From Anaerobutyricum hallii (GTDB lineage Bacteria; Bacillota; Clostridia; Lachnospirales; Lachnospiraceae): a stretch of 64,000 nt of DNA. The notes below the pieces were generated by a model. It searched no databases, had not been told where the DNA came from, and worked only from the letters and a program-made list of their open reading frames with translations. The DNA is taken from positions 742,501 to 806,500 of the forward strand of contig NZ_LT907978.1 in assembly GCF_900209925.1 (NCBI RefSeq). The letters are read 5' to 3'. Positions 19,253 to 28,052 of the stretch are shown here, in pieces; the stretch's first letter is position 1, and each line of letters opens with the position of its first letter. Made by a program: the position numbers and the translations under genes.

Positions 19253-20834
19253 ACATGATACCGGAACGAAGTCATTTTCGTTTGAGAGAGTTCTGTGGGA
19301 GATACAAAGAGCCTTTTATTCTTTTAAGAATAGTCCGGTCCTCGCTCTTTTGCTAATGCAGGCAGCAGCATTCATTTTTGTGCAGGCAAAAGGAGCAGGA
19401 AAGATTTATCTTGATATGATAGGAATTCTGCTTGGAATTACTTTATTATCCTGGTTTTTTACATCGGTGATCCATGGAAATAAAAAGATTGTCATTTACA
19501 CTTTATTGCTTCTTACCGTAGGAACGATGCTTCAATGTATTTTCAGGGAAGAACAGGTTTTAAAGAATCCACAGTATTATGAGACACATAATCCGGCTGC
19601 CGCTTTGCAGTTTCAATATATTCTTGGATTTGTAATGGCGCTTGTAGCGGCATTCCTTTATCTGAATTGTAAGAATCTGTCCTCAACAAAGGCTCTGAAG
19701 AAGTTAAATTTATCGTCTGTAAAGGTTTGCAGGATATTCTTTTATTTTTCATTGTTTTTATCAGTGATTACACTTGTTCTTGCAAAGAGTGTAGGAAACG
19801 TAAGGAACTGGATTACAATCGGAGGAGTGTCGCTGCAGACAACAGAATTTATCAAGTTTTTGTATGTATTTATTGCAGCGGGACTACTTGGAACAAAGGA
19901 GAATCCAGATAAAGAAAATATCAGAGCATTTTATATCGTGACGTTCATAGAAGTATTATTTCTGGCATTACAGAGCGAGTTTGGTACGATGCTCTTGATT
20001 CTCATGTTATTTTTGACGTTTATATTTTTATTTATACCGAATATACGGTGTTTTATCGGAACAGTGCTTGTTATGGCAGCAGGATCTTTAGGGCTTTCGG
20101 TTATTGGAATGCAGTTGACAAAGTGGAAAGCTGCGGGAGTATTTCTTGGAACGAATAAGATTGCACAGATTTTTCTTTCAAATTATAACAAGATTGCAAA
20201 TCGTTTTATTTACTGGCTTCACCCTGAAAAAGATGCATTAGGACTTGGCTATCAGCTTCTTAAGGCAAAAGAATCGATCGTTCTTGGTGGATGGTTTGGA
20301 ACATCTTCTGTTACAGAACTTCCGGTTAAGACAAGCGATCTTGTGTATCCGGCACTGATTCAGCGATGCGGCATGGTGTTTGCTTTGCTTGTATTTATTG
20401 TATTTATTATGATGTGGCTTGAAGGTGTTCAGCTGTTTGTAAGAAAGCAGGACCGCTATCACAGGGCGGTGGGAGCTGGTTTTGTCTTCATGCTTTTTGA
20501 TCAGACATTGATCATTATTGCCGGAAGTACCGGTCTTTGTCCACTTACCGGAATTACATTGCCATTTATTTCAAGTGGCGGAAGTTCTCTGATGATCAGT
20601 TTTATGATCGTGGGATTGATCGTAGCTGTATCAAGTAATGTCAAATGGAAAGGAACGCTAGAAGATGAAGAAGAACAAGATAAATTTTTTAAGGAGAACG
20701 CAGTTACTGCAAAGTGCCACACTTATCTGCGTCATCTTAATGATCATTTCCCTCGTAAGAGTTTCCGCGTTGCTGCCGGGCGTGTCCGAAGAAGCGGACA
20801 AAAAGAAGAGTCAGGCGAAGGCAAAGGTGTATGA
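19245..20834 (+). CDS. RodA/FtsW/SpoVE-type peptidoglycan polymerase
   Basis: A 529-residue polytopic SEDS-family protein, which polymerises lipid II outside the membrane with a class B PBP partner. About ten membrane helices are visible, with the family segments LQTTEFIKF, ALQSEFGTMLLI, a HPEKDALGLGYQLLKAKESIVLGG loop, and the C-terminal ITLPFISSGGSSLM. The cytosolic tail after about residue 475 is Lys/Arg-rich and its last 170 bases overlap the PBP gene in another frame, an unusually long overlap. Its pairing with the next gene indicates a dedicated SEDS-bPBP pair. Confidence 0.92.
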   Translation: MSRHDTGTKSFSFERVLWEIQRAFYSFKNSPVLALLLMQAAAFIFVQAKGAGKIYLDMIGILLGITLLSWFFTSVIHGNKKIVIYTLLLLTVGTMLQCIFREEQVLKNPQYYETHNPAAALQFQYILGFVMALVAAFLYLNCKNLSSTKALKKLNLSSVKVCRIFFYFSLFLSVITLVLAKSVGNVRNWITIGGVSLQTTEFIKFLYVFIAAGLLGTKENPDKENIRAFYIVTFIEVLFLALQSEFGTMLLILMLFLTFIFLFIPNIRCFIGTVLVMAAGSLGLSVIGMQLTKWKAAGVFLGTNKIAQIFLSNYNKIANRFIYWLHPEKDALGLGYQLLKAKESIVLGGWFGTSSVTELPVKTSDLVYPALIQRCGMVFALLVFIVFIMMWLEGVQLFVRKQDRYHRAVGAGFVFMLFDQTLIIIAGSTGLCPLTGITLPFISSGGSSLMISFMIVGLIVAVSSNVKWKGTLEDEEEQDKFFKENAVTAKCHTYLRHLNDHFPRKSFRVAAGRVRRSGQKEESGEGKGV

Positions 20835-22047
20835 AAAAGAGTATGTCAGAGGGTCTATTTTAGACCGGAATGGAAATACGATCGCATTTTCTCAGAAGCC
20901 GGGAGGTACACGTACGTATTCTCATCCATATGCGTTTTCGAATCTGGTCGGCTACTGGTCTAAGATTTATGGGACATATGGCGTAGAAAAGACTATGAAT
21001 GATGTGCTTGTTCACAGTGATTGTGGTAATAGAGATCAGGAAAAAAGAGGGGCGGATGTCACACTTACCATTGACGCAGCGCTTCAGGAACAAGCATATA
21101 AAGATATCAAAAAGTATAAAGGTTCCGTTGTCGTGATGAATGCAAAGACAGGGGAACTTCTGGCACTGGCTTCTTCTCCAACCTTTAATGTGACAGAAAT
21201 CGAAGAGAAATGGAAAGAAATCAATGAAAAAGAAGGAGTGTTTTTTTCCAATGCCTACCAGAATCCGGTAGCACCTGGTTCGGTATTTAAGCTGATTACT
21301 TCCAAAGAAATCATAGAAGCAGGAATTGAGAAAGAAGAAGTAGAAGATACCGGTTCTCTTAAAGTGAATGGACAGACGATAAGGAATTATGGGGGAAAGG
21401 CTTATGGAAGTATTGCTTATCGGGAAGGTTTCGTGAAGTCATCGAATGTATACTTTATGAACCGCGCATTAAAGCTTGGTGGACTGCGATTATATAAAAC
21501 AGGAAGAAGCTTTTTATTAGGGGAAGATATTTCTCTTGATTTTGCAACACTACATTCGAATTTTGATTTAAAAGATTACGAGGATAATATTGTTGCAACA
21601 ACAGCATTTGGACAGGGAGAAACATTAGTTACCCCATTGCAAATGGCGATGATCACACAAAGTATTGCAAACGATGGAGAAATGTTAAAACCATATCTTT
21701 TTAAATCTGTAGTCAATAGCAAGGGAAAGATAACGCAGGAAGGAAAGACGGAAAAGCTGGTAAAAACAATGGATGCAGATACAGCAGAAGAAATCAAAGA
21801 AGTGATGAAGGAAGCGGGAGAATCCTATGGGCTTTCTGAAGTAGGAGAACAGGGATACTCGATTGCTGCAAAGACCGGAACTGCCGAGAGAGGCGACGGG
21901 ACCAATAACGCGTGGCTTGTCACATTTGCTCCGGCAGATGATCCACAGTATATTATCGTAGCGAACCGTTTAAAGACAACAGAAATCGGAAAGACACTTG
22001 CGCCGGTAGTAGAAGATTTATATGATACACTGTTTGATCATGAGTAA
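20665..22047 (+). CDS. Class B penicillin-binding protein (PbpA-like)
   Basis: A 460-residue bitopic transpeptidase. A basic cytosolic tip and one membrane helix (residues about 13-38) are followed by a short pedestal with RGSILDRNG and the transpeptidase domain: S206-V-F-K209, S259-S-N261 and K403-T-G405 are the three catalytic motifs. At 460 residues it resembles mycobacterial PbpA and sporulation-type short class B PBPs. Its start lies inside the RodA reading frame. The C-terminal end overlaps the opposing kinase-like gene by 30 bases. It should crosslink strands made by the upstream RodA-like protein. Confidence 0.93.
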   Translation: MKKNKINFLRRTQLLQSATLICVILMIISLVRVSALLPGVSEEADKKKSQAKAKVYEKEYVRGSILDRNGNTIAFSQKPGGTRTYSHPYAFSNLVGYWSKIYGTYGVEKTMNDVLVHSDCGNRDQEKRGADVTLTIDAALQEQAYKDIKKYKGSVVVMNAKTGELLALASSPTFNVTEIEEKWKEINEKEGVFFSNAYQNPVAPGSVFKLITSKEIIEAGIEKEEVEDTGSLKVNGQTIRNYGGKAYGSIAYREGFVKSSNVYFMNRALKLGGLRLYKTGRSFLLGEDISLDFATLHSNFDLKDYEDNIVATTAFGQGETLVTPLQMAMITQSIANDGEMLKPYLFKSVVNSKGKITQEGKTEKLVKTMDADTAEEIKEVMKEAGESYGLSEVGEQGYSIAAKTGTAERGDGTNNAWLVTFAPADDPQYIIVANRLKTTEIGKTLAPVVEDLYDTLFDHE

Positions 22048-22749
22048 AAACTCATGAAGGGACAGCGTTTCTGGTGGATGATTGCCCGTTTCAAGCAGCA
22101 TATATACAGAAAAAGGAAGGGATTTCTGAATAGAATTCTTTTGATTTCCTGTTGCTTGTTCTTTTTGTTCAAGAAGAGCATGGAGAAAGAACGTAAGCTC
22201 CTGAATCAACATCTGCTGTCCTTTGAGATCAGGAGAAAGATTATAGGAAAAGCGGAGCGTATATGGTGGATTTGGGTTATTCAGAAAATAATAACAGTAA
22301 GTAAAATCCAGAAGAGTGACCATCCTATACTGATCCGTTGTTCTTATGAGAAGGTTTGACGGATGAAGATCGGTATAAAGAATGCCGTTTTCCAGAAGAT
22401 AAGCAAGCACTTCTCCGGTGGAAAATAGAATCCGTAACAGATCTTTTAAAGATAAAGATGGCACAAGTTCAGGGAGTAAAGTACCTTCGCAGTGTTCCAT
22501 ACAAAGAGCAAGAAGAGGAACGCTCGTTCCTGGTAAAGTGAAGTCTTCCTGAAATCCATAATAATGTGGAAGAGACGGGTGGGACAGAGGAGATAATCCT
22601 TCATATTCATCAAGCAGGGCCTGGCGGACAGAAGGAATATTTTCACTGCATTTTAATATGTATTGATGTTTAGAATCTGCAGCCGTATATATTAAAATAT
22701 CTTTTTTCTTCTGATAAAATGTAAGCTCAGAAAAAGATTCGGGAAACAT
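22018..22749 (-). CDS. Small protein-kinase-like protein, opposite strand
   Basis: A 243-residue protein with the protein-kinase fold core: YILKCSE for the lysine strand, ILYTDLHPSNLLI as the catalytic loop, where HRD is replaced by YTD, and LLDFT in place of DFG. It lacks a glycine-rich loop of normal form and is shorter than typical kinases. It could be an active divergent kinase or a pseudokinase. AAAGGAGG precedes the start. It is read against the whole locus, ends inside the PBP gene, and shares the P2 intergenic region with the divergent PP2C gene. Confidence 0.72.
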   Translation of the reverse strand: MFPESFSELTFYQKKKDILIYTAADSKHQYILKCSENIPSVRQALLDEYEGLSPLSHPSLPHYYGFQEDFTLPGTSVPLLALCMEHCEGTLLPELVPSLSLKDLLRILFSTGEVLAYLLENGILYTDLHPSNLLIRTTDQYRMVTLLDFTYCYYFLNNPNPPYTLRFSYNLSPDLKGQQMLIQELTFFLHALLEQKEQATGNQKNSIQKSLPFSVYMLLETGNHPPETLSLHEFLLMIKQCII

Positions 22750-22772
22750 GGAAAACCTCCTTTGGTAGATAT

Positions 22773-22931
22773 GTACTCTCGGAGTCTTTCTTGCACTTGC
22801 TTTTGTGGCTGCTTTTCCGCCAGTTGCACCCGAATTTTATCAACGTACGCACCGCGTACGCCTCAAAAATTTGGGCACAATTGACAAAAAAACTTCTCAC
22901 AAAATCAAGCACAAAAAGATTCCGAGAGTAC
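22773..22931. repeat. Family P element, long copy P2
   Basis: A 159-bp element with imperfect 34-bp terminal inverted repeats starting GTACTCTCGGA, and an inner palindrome GTACGCACCGCGTACGC. One edge is 24 nt from the kinase-like start codon, the other 71 nt from the PP2C start. It resembles a MITE but its fixed position before RBSs suggests a leader structure. Confidence 0.82.
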
Positions 22932-23001
22932 ATAGATTTTTTATGTGATTCAGTGTATCATAAAGAAAAGAAATTTTCAAATAGAGAGGGGAGGAAGTAC
23001 G

Positions 23002-23934
23002 GTGGCTTTCTTTTTTGCAAGTGAAATAAACCGACGCTCATCCAATGAGGACAGCTATTGCCAGATGGAGTTTCGCATGAATGCGGAAGCAGCAGTAAGA
23101 GCTATGGTAGTTGCTGATGGAATGGGTGGACTTTCCGGGGGAAAATATTATTCAGAAGCAGCGGTTAATATGTGGTATCAGGAACTGCTTGCGACGATGA
23201 TGAGTGAAAGATTTCGAGGGAATCCTTTAGACAGACAGATTGAGATTTTGCAGGAATTTTCGGAAGAAATATATAGTAAGTTGAATCAGAGGTTATATAA
23301 GAATGGTTTAGATGCCGGAATGAAAGGTGGAACTACGTTATCCTCTGTCATCCATTTCTGGGATACGGTTATCGTATCAAACTGTGGAGACAGTCCGGTG
23401 TACCGTATTAAAGATGGTAAAATTACATTAGTCAGTGAGATACAGAATGTAGCAGAGAAGATGGTCAGAGAAGGAAAGACAGCACCAGGATCGGTATTGT
23501 ATTATCAGAATAAGAATCGCCTTCTTGATTATCTTGGTAAGCGAAAGGAATGTATCCCGTATTGTTCTGTGTTTCAGGCTGAAGAAGCTGATGGGATATT
23601 AATGGGGTCAGATGGAGCATTCGGAGACCTTACATTAGAAGAAATTCAATCTGTACTTTGCAACTGTGAACGTCCACAAAAGGTGATCGGACGGATTTTT
23701 GAAAAGGCAAGGGAAGCGGGAGAAGAAGATAATCAGACGGCAATCTTTTACTTGAAGAAGGAAAAAGAAAAAAAGAAAAAAGAAGTCGAAATGGAAATAG
23801 AATTTCCCAAAACAGATATAAGACAGGCAGTTCCTAAAGAGGAGAATTGCTGTTATACAAAGCTTTCCGAGAAAAAGAAACCGATATCGTTAAAAGAGAA
23901 ATTATTAGGGAACCGTTTTATAGGAGGGCGGTAA
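23002..23934 (+). CDS. PP2C-family Ser/Thr phosphatase
   Basis: A 310-residue cytosolic PPM phosphatase, the counterpart of bacterial Stp/PrpC/PstP. Metal-binding and core motifs are visible: RRSSNEDSY, VVADGMGGLSGG, SNCGDSPVYRI, LMGSDGAFG and EEDNQTAIFY. The last 70 residues are a Lys/Glu-rich tail. The GTG at 23002 is chosen as start because GGGGAGG lies seven bases upstream; a longer frame to 22945 has no RBS. It would reverse the action of the kinase encoded one base downstream of its stop. Confidence 0.92.
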   Translation: MAFFFASEINRRSSNEDSYCQMEFRMNAEAAVRAMVVADGMGGLSGGKYYSEAAVNMWYQELLATMMSERFRGNPLDRQIEILQEFSEEIYSKLNQRLYKNGLDAGMKGGTTLSSVIHFWDTVIVSNCGDSPVYRIKDGKITLVSEIQNVAEKMVREGKTAPGSVLYYQNKNRLLDYLGKRKECIPYCSVFQAEEADGILMGSDGAFGDLTLEEIQSVLCNCERPQKVIGRIFEKAREAGEEDNQTAIFYLKKEKEKKKKEVEMEIEFPKTDIRQAVPKEENCCYTKLSEKKKPISLKEKLLGNRFIGGR

Positions 23935-23935
23935 T

Positions 23936-25156
23936 ATGAATTGTTATTTTGAAGAGGGCGAAGTTTTTACCTGGATTCGTGACAGAGAGAGGTCCGGTGA
24001 AAATATGGTCGTATCTTTAAAAATGTTAAAAGAATGTCACCGTACCGGAAGTAAGCAGGCAATGATAGCGGAAGATATCCGAACAGAGAAGAAATACTTT
24101 GTAAAGGTGTTGTTTTGTAATGATCTAGAGCAGGTTTACGTAGAAAAAGAAAGTAAAGTACAACTGTATTCTCCGTATATTATTCGGATTTACGGAGGGA
24201 TGCTTGATGAGAAAAATAAACGTTTTATCACATTAGTAGAATACATTGAAGAAAGTGATCTGTCCGAGCTGATGCGCGGAAAGGGAATCGCCGGAGATAC
24301 CTGGAATGAAAAGATGAGAGTAAGGAATCGTATCGCAATGAAGTTCTTGTACGGTATTGATCACTATATGTCTATGTATCAGCAAGATCCGATCGTTCAC
24401 AGAGATTTAAAACCGGAGAATGTACTGGCTTCTCCTGATGGGACGATAGTAAAGATCATTGACTTTGACTGGGTACATTTACACGCATCCAACGTAACAG
24501 TGATGCTTCGGAGAGAACAGAAAGGAACCCCGGGGTACGCAGATCCAAGATATTGGAACAGTTACATTTGCCACCCGGAGATGGATATTTATTCTGCTGG
24601 TCTTGTTCTTTATTTTATTTATACAGGTAAACACCATTTCTACGGAAGTGAAGAAATAAAGAATTATATGATAGGCGATGATTATGCGTATCAGTTAAAA
24701 GAGATGCCGGGAATTGATGAGCGGTTAAGCAGGATTATTGCGAAAATGATCGCGAGAGAAGAAGAACGTTATGGAAGCATTAAAGAAGTGATTCAGGATA
24801 TGACAGCATACCTGACATCTGTAAGAAAGCTTCCGGAACTTCCAGAACTTCTGACGCAGTCACAAGAAGAGAAAACAATCCGTTTTTCTTATCGGATCGG
24901 CGATGTGAAATATAGTCCCTATATGAAAAATTATCGTTTTATACCGATTGAATTTGGAACAAAGCAGGAACGAAGCCAGAATGGAAGAATGAGTGGACAT
25001 ATCTTATCCTTTTATCGAATGGATGATAAGATTAAAGTCATTCTTTTACATGAAGACTGCCATATTATAAAGCAGCAAAGAGAAGGAGAAGTCTGTGCAG
25101 GGGATGTATTTACCTACGCAGGAACAAATATTGAAATTTTGCAGATTAAAAGATAG
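23936..25156 (+). CDS. Ser/Thr protein kinase
   Basis: A 406-residue soluble kinase of the Hanks type. K57 lies in the VAIK-like YFVKVLF strand, H155-R156-D157 start HRDLKPEN, D176-F-D178 replaces DFG, and GTPGYADP forms the activation-segment end. Unlike PknB-type kinases it has no membrane helix or PASTA domains. The C-terminal 110 residues after the kinase core (from about 295) form a beta-rich domain (FSYRIGDVKYSPYMKNYRFI) I cannot name. The gene follows the phosphatase stop after one base, so the two are co-translated. Confidence 0.9.
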   Translation: MNCYFEEGEVFTWIRDRERSGENMVVSLKMLKECHRTGSKQAMIAEDIRTEKKYFVKVLFCNDLEQVYVEKESKVQLYSPYIIRIYGGMLDEKNKRFITLVEYIEESDLSELMRGKGIAGDTWNEKMRVRNRIAMKFLYGIDHYMSMYQQDPIVHRDLKPENVLASPDGTIVKIIDFDWVHLHASNVTVMLRREQKGTPGYADPRYWNSYICHPEMDIYSAGLVLYFIYTGKHHFYGSEEIKNYMIGDDYAYQLKEMPGIDERLSRIIAKMIAREEERYGSIKEVIQDMTAYLTSVRKLPELPELLTQSQEEKTIRFSYRIGDVKYSPYMKNYRFIPIEFGTKQERSQNGRMSGHILSFYRMDDKIKVILLHEDCHIIKQQREGEVCAGDVFTYAGTNIEILQIKR

Positions 25157-25168
25157 GAGATATGTCAT

Positions 25169-25849
25169 ATGAACGAGAACTGGAATCCAGAAATTCCTTT
25201 AAATTTACAGCAGAATTTTAAAAAAGAAAAAGAACAGGCATTTACATTATATTTAGATTTTGTAGTAGATGCAACAGCATCTATGTACACCGTATTTCCG
25301 GCAGTATATTATTCGGCCGCCCATTTTTTAGAATGTTTATCAAAGTATGAAGTCTATCCGCAGATTGGACTTACTTTAATAAGAAATGAAGAAAACGGAG
25401 AAGAGACAGAGACGGTTTTATTTGAAGGAAGAGATGCTTTCACTTCGGATATTTCAGTTTTTTTAAAAAAGTTAAAGGGAATAAAGCTTTACGGAGGCGG
25501 TAATGATGGAAAGGAATCTGTCCATAAAGCGATCGGAAGTTCTTTACGTAAATTCCCGGTAACAGGAAGAAATAAAGCAGTGTTGGTTTTTACAGATGCC
25601 TATGGAAGTAATGATTATGAAGAATATATTCAGTATCCGGTCGGTCAGGTAATCTTTTTTTCGACAGATGAAATGAGTGAGGAAGATTTTCATTTTTGTT
25701 TTGTAAAGCCGGATGGGGAATTAGACGAAGAAGCCTCCCCAATGTTTATTAAAATTGATAAATTACTTAAGCCAATGAGTACAGAGTTTTTGGACAATAT
25801 TGTAAAGCCGTTAAAAGATCTGATGAAAGGTGTATCGATTGGTGCATAA
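25169..25849 (+). CDS. vWA-domain protein
   Basis: A 226-residue soluble protein made almost entirely of a von Willebrand factor A domain. The MIDAS motif is D34-A-T-A-S38 (DxTxS variant), with GGGNDGKESVHKAI and VLVFTDAYGSND giving the other metal-site loops. Such proteins act as metal-dependent docking modules. It follows the kinase by 12 nt and lies two genes from the small barrel protein, so it probably assembles complexes in this system. Confidence 0.85.
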   Translation: MNENWNPEIPLNLQQNFKKEKEQAFTLYLDFVVDATASMYTVFPAVYYSAAHFLECLSKYEVYPQIGLTLIRNEENGEETETVLFEGRDAFTSDISVFLKKLKGIKLYGGGNDGKESVHKAIGSSLRKFPVTGRNKAVLVFTDAYGSNDYEEYIQYPVGQVIFFSTDEMSEEDFHFCFVKPDGELDEEASPMFIKIDKLLKPMSTEFLDNIVKPLKDLMKGVSIGA

Positions 25850-25879
25850 CATCATTTATAAGAAAGTGAGGTGAGAGAC

Positions 25880-27145
25880 ATGGAAGAAATGGAACGTATG
25901 GAAACTGTCCCAATGGGGAGCGGAAGTAAAGAGCAATTATTTGAAAAAGGACATCCGGTCATTCGGGAATTAAAAAGAATTCCGGAAATCATTTTTGAGG
26001 AGCAGATCGCAATGCTTCCTTCTTCCGCAATCCCGGTAAAGTCTTTATTTGCAAGAAAGCAGATGGATCATTATCATGTTGACTCACTGATTTTAAAGAA
26101 GATAGCCATGCAGGTATTACACATTTTAAGACAGTTATCCGAATGTCATATTTATCCCGGAATTATTGATTTGCAGGACTTATATGTCGATATGAATAAC
26201 AGTCAGTATGGGGTCGTACTCCTACATCCGGAAAAGTTTCAGCTTCTTACATTTGAGCAGGATTATGAATGGTATCCGGAAGATGAAAGAATATTTGGCG
26301 ATGCCGTTTTATTTGATGAGAAGCTGCAGCAGATAGCAGATAATCGTCTGATCTACAAGATTCTTGTAGCAAGTGCAAGGGGAAATGTTAAAGTTCCGCC
26401 ACTAAAAACAGAAGCAGATTATTCAGAACTTTTCTATAACATTCTTTCTGAAGAATGGAAACAGATTTTTGAAAGAAGAGAAATCTGCAGTTATGAGAAG
26501 CTGCAGCAGTTATTAGAAGACTCCATACAGATAGAAGAAGAATTTGCCAGAATGACGAAAGAAAGCTTAGATGAAAAGTCCGAGCAGAAAAAGCAGGAAA
26601 AAACAGAGAAATTCCATACTAAAAAGGAAAATGAAGGCGAAGAAGAACAGTTTGCTCTTTTTGTTATTTTAAGAACAGAATTAGACAATTCCAAAAAAAT
26701 AAGCAAAATGCTTTATCTTTTACAAGATGAGCTAGAATTAGAGAACACCCTTTTAGGACATAGCTGCCAGCAGGCATTTGTCTTTGGAAATGGGGCAGTA
26801 CAAGTAAAGAAGTTTCAACGATATCATAAAGATTTCCGATGTCAGTTTCCTCAAGTAATACGAGAATACTCTGCAGGAGAAGCCTTAATTATCGGGACAG
26901 ATCTCCTACAGGAAAAGAAAGAAGAACTACTGCTGAAAAATAAGGGAGAAAAACAACAGTTTTACCTGTATATCCTTATGGATGGCAGAATAAAAAACGA
27001 TCAGCTCTTTCAGATCGCTCTTATAAAGCTTAAGAAAGTCAGGGAAGAAGGCGTAGAACTAAAATTGAGAATGGTCGATAACATTTACTGTGAAGCCTGT
27101 CAGAAACTAAAAGATGTTGTGGAGGATACCCAAAGATGCTGCTAA
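25880..27145 (+). CDS. Pseudokinase-like and vWA-like fusion protein
   Basis: A 421-residue soluble protein. The first 215 residues resemble a degenerate kinase: CHIYPGIIDLQDLYVDMN sits where the catalytic loop would be, without HRD or DFG. A charged linker (about 220-255) follows. The last 165 residues resemble a vWA fold without a proper MIDAS (FALFVILRTELDNSKK, FYLYILMDGRIKNDQL). Both assignments are inferences by eye. The start at 25880 follows AGGTGA; a GTG at 25871 is less likely. It overlaps the next gene by ten bases. Confidence 0.6.
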   Translation: MEEMERMETVPMGSGSKEQLFEKGHPVIRELKRIPEIIFEEQIAMLPSSAIPVKSLFARKQMDHYHVDSLILKKIAMQVLHILRQLSECHIYPGIIDLQDLYVDMNNSQYGVVLLHPEKFQLLTFEQDYEWYPEDERIFGDAVLFDEKLQQIADNRLIYKILVASARGNVKVPPLKTEADYSELFYNILSEEWKQIFERREICSYEKLQQLLEDSIQIEEEFARMTKESLDEKSEQKKQEKTEKFHTKKENEGEEEQFALFVILRTELDNSKKISKMLYLLQDELELENTLLGHSCQQAFVFGNGAVQVKKFQRYHKDFRCQFPQVIREYSAGEALIIGTDLLQEKKEELLLKNKGEKQQFYLYILMDGRIKNDQLFQIALIKLKKVREEGVELKLRMVDNIYCEACQKLKDVVEDTQRCC

Positions 27146-27582
27146 ATAAGTTAAAACAGTTTCATCAACAGACCATGGAACGATATCGTGACGAAGAAAA
27201 CATGGAACCATGGAAGAAAGCAGTCATGGAAATTCATGAAAAAGCCACATTTCTTTTTTATTATGATGCAACACTAGAGCAAAACAGCAGAACAGCAACC
27301 CTTCGAATCCAGGGAACCCTCGTGAAAGGGGAACTCCCCGTAGGAAGTGTACTTCACTTTTATACAGGAGAAGGCAGACATGTGGGAAGTGGCACGATAT
27401 TAAGTGAACCCGAAGAAAAAGAACAGGGAAGAAAGGGTCTGCTAAAAAGACGAAGAAACGAATTCGAAATAAAGATAGATACCTATCTTGGGAAAGAAAC
27501 GATAAAGATGAATGAGACAGAAAAAAAGAAAATGCTGAAGCATTTTGAAAAAATATCGTTAATAACAAATCCTGATTTGTAG
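27136..27582 (+). CDS. Small beta-barrel-like protein, last gene of the locus
   Basis: A 148-residue protein I do not recognise with certainty. An N-terminal helix leads to a segment RIQGTLVKGELPVGSVLHFY then VGSGTI, which resembles domain 2 of translation GTPases (a beta barrel with GxVxxGxLxxGD). A basic region (RKGLLKRRRN) and a C-terminal helix follow. GGAGG precedes the ATG, which overlaps the upstream gene. The stop codon lies inside the left arm of hairpin A1. Confidence 0.6.
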   Translation: MLLNKLKQFHQQTMERYRDEENMEPWKKAVMEIHEKATFLFYYDATLEQNSRTATLRIQGTLVKGELPVGSVLHFYTGEGRHVGSGTILSEPEEKEQGRKGLLKRRRNEFEIKIDTYLGKETIKMNETEKKKMLKHFEKISLITNPDL

Positions 27583-27732
27583 ATTTCGTATAGACGAAAA
27601 AAGGAAAAATAATACATCCCATCTGCTCTGTAGTCGCTGTATTTAAGATGCTCATCCGCATCTTAAACACGCTCCGAAGCCGCATCTTGGATGTATTATT
27701 TTTCCTTTTTTCTGTCTATTCTAAATCTACAG
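27578..27732. repeat. Family A hairpin A1
   Basis: A long imperfect inverted repeat. The outer arms begin TGTAGATTTCGTATAGAC and end in the matching complement; a variable stem AATAATACATCC/GGATGTATTATT, conserved strands CTCTGTAGTCGCTGT and ACACGCTCCGAAGCCGC, and an inner hairpin TTTAAGATGC/GCATCTTAAA follow. It starts at the stop codon of the locus. The A and T tracts in its arms suit a terminator. Six copies lie in this window. Confidence 0.9.
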
Positions 27733-27840
27733 TTGGGCAATCCACTTGTTTTTTAACTAAGTTGTAGGATGAGGTTAGACAGCCGATATAATAGAACTTC
27801 TTGCTGAATTGCGAGGAAACTATGGTAAAGAAATCTTAAT

Positions 27841-28052
27841 ACAATTCAGCAACATCCAACAATTTGAATGTCAGTCCTTTAAAAATTAATTTCCCGGAAT
27901 GTCATAATATTCTGGGGAATCCCATTGTTTTTTGTCAGAAGATTAAATACAATTTAGTCATATACAACAATTTGAATGTCTTGAATGTCAATCCTTTAGA
28001 ATTTAATTCCATGGAGAGTCATAACTTTCTGGAGAATTTCCATTTTTGTCAA
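27841..28052. repeat. Two diverged direct repeats of about 100 bp between A1 and A2
   Basis: Copies at 27841-27938 and 27949-28052 share CAACAATTTGAATGTC, a TCCTTTA-AATT block and CATAA-TTCTGG-GAAT. Parts recur at 50205-50340 and 63090-63250. The preceding stretch 27733-27840 also has a unit (GAATTGCGAGGAAACTATGG) found at 50217 and 63160. I see no gene here. Confidence 0.7.

Noticed and set aside
22054-22541. Plus-strand frames of 101 and 61 codons after the PBP gene
   Set aside because: They are antisense to the kinase-like gene, which has a good RBS and recognisable motifs.
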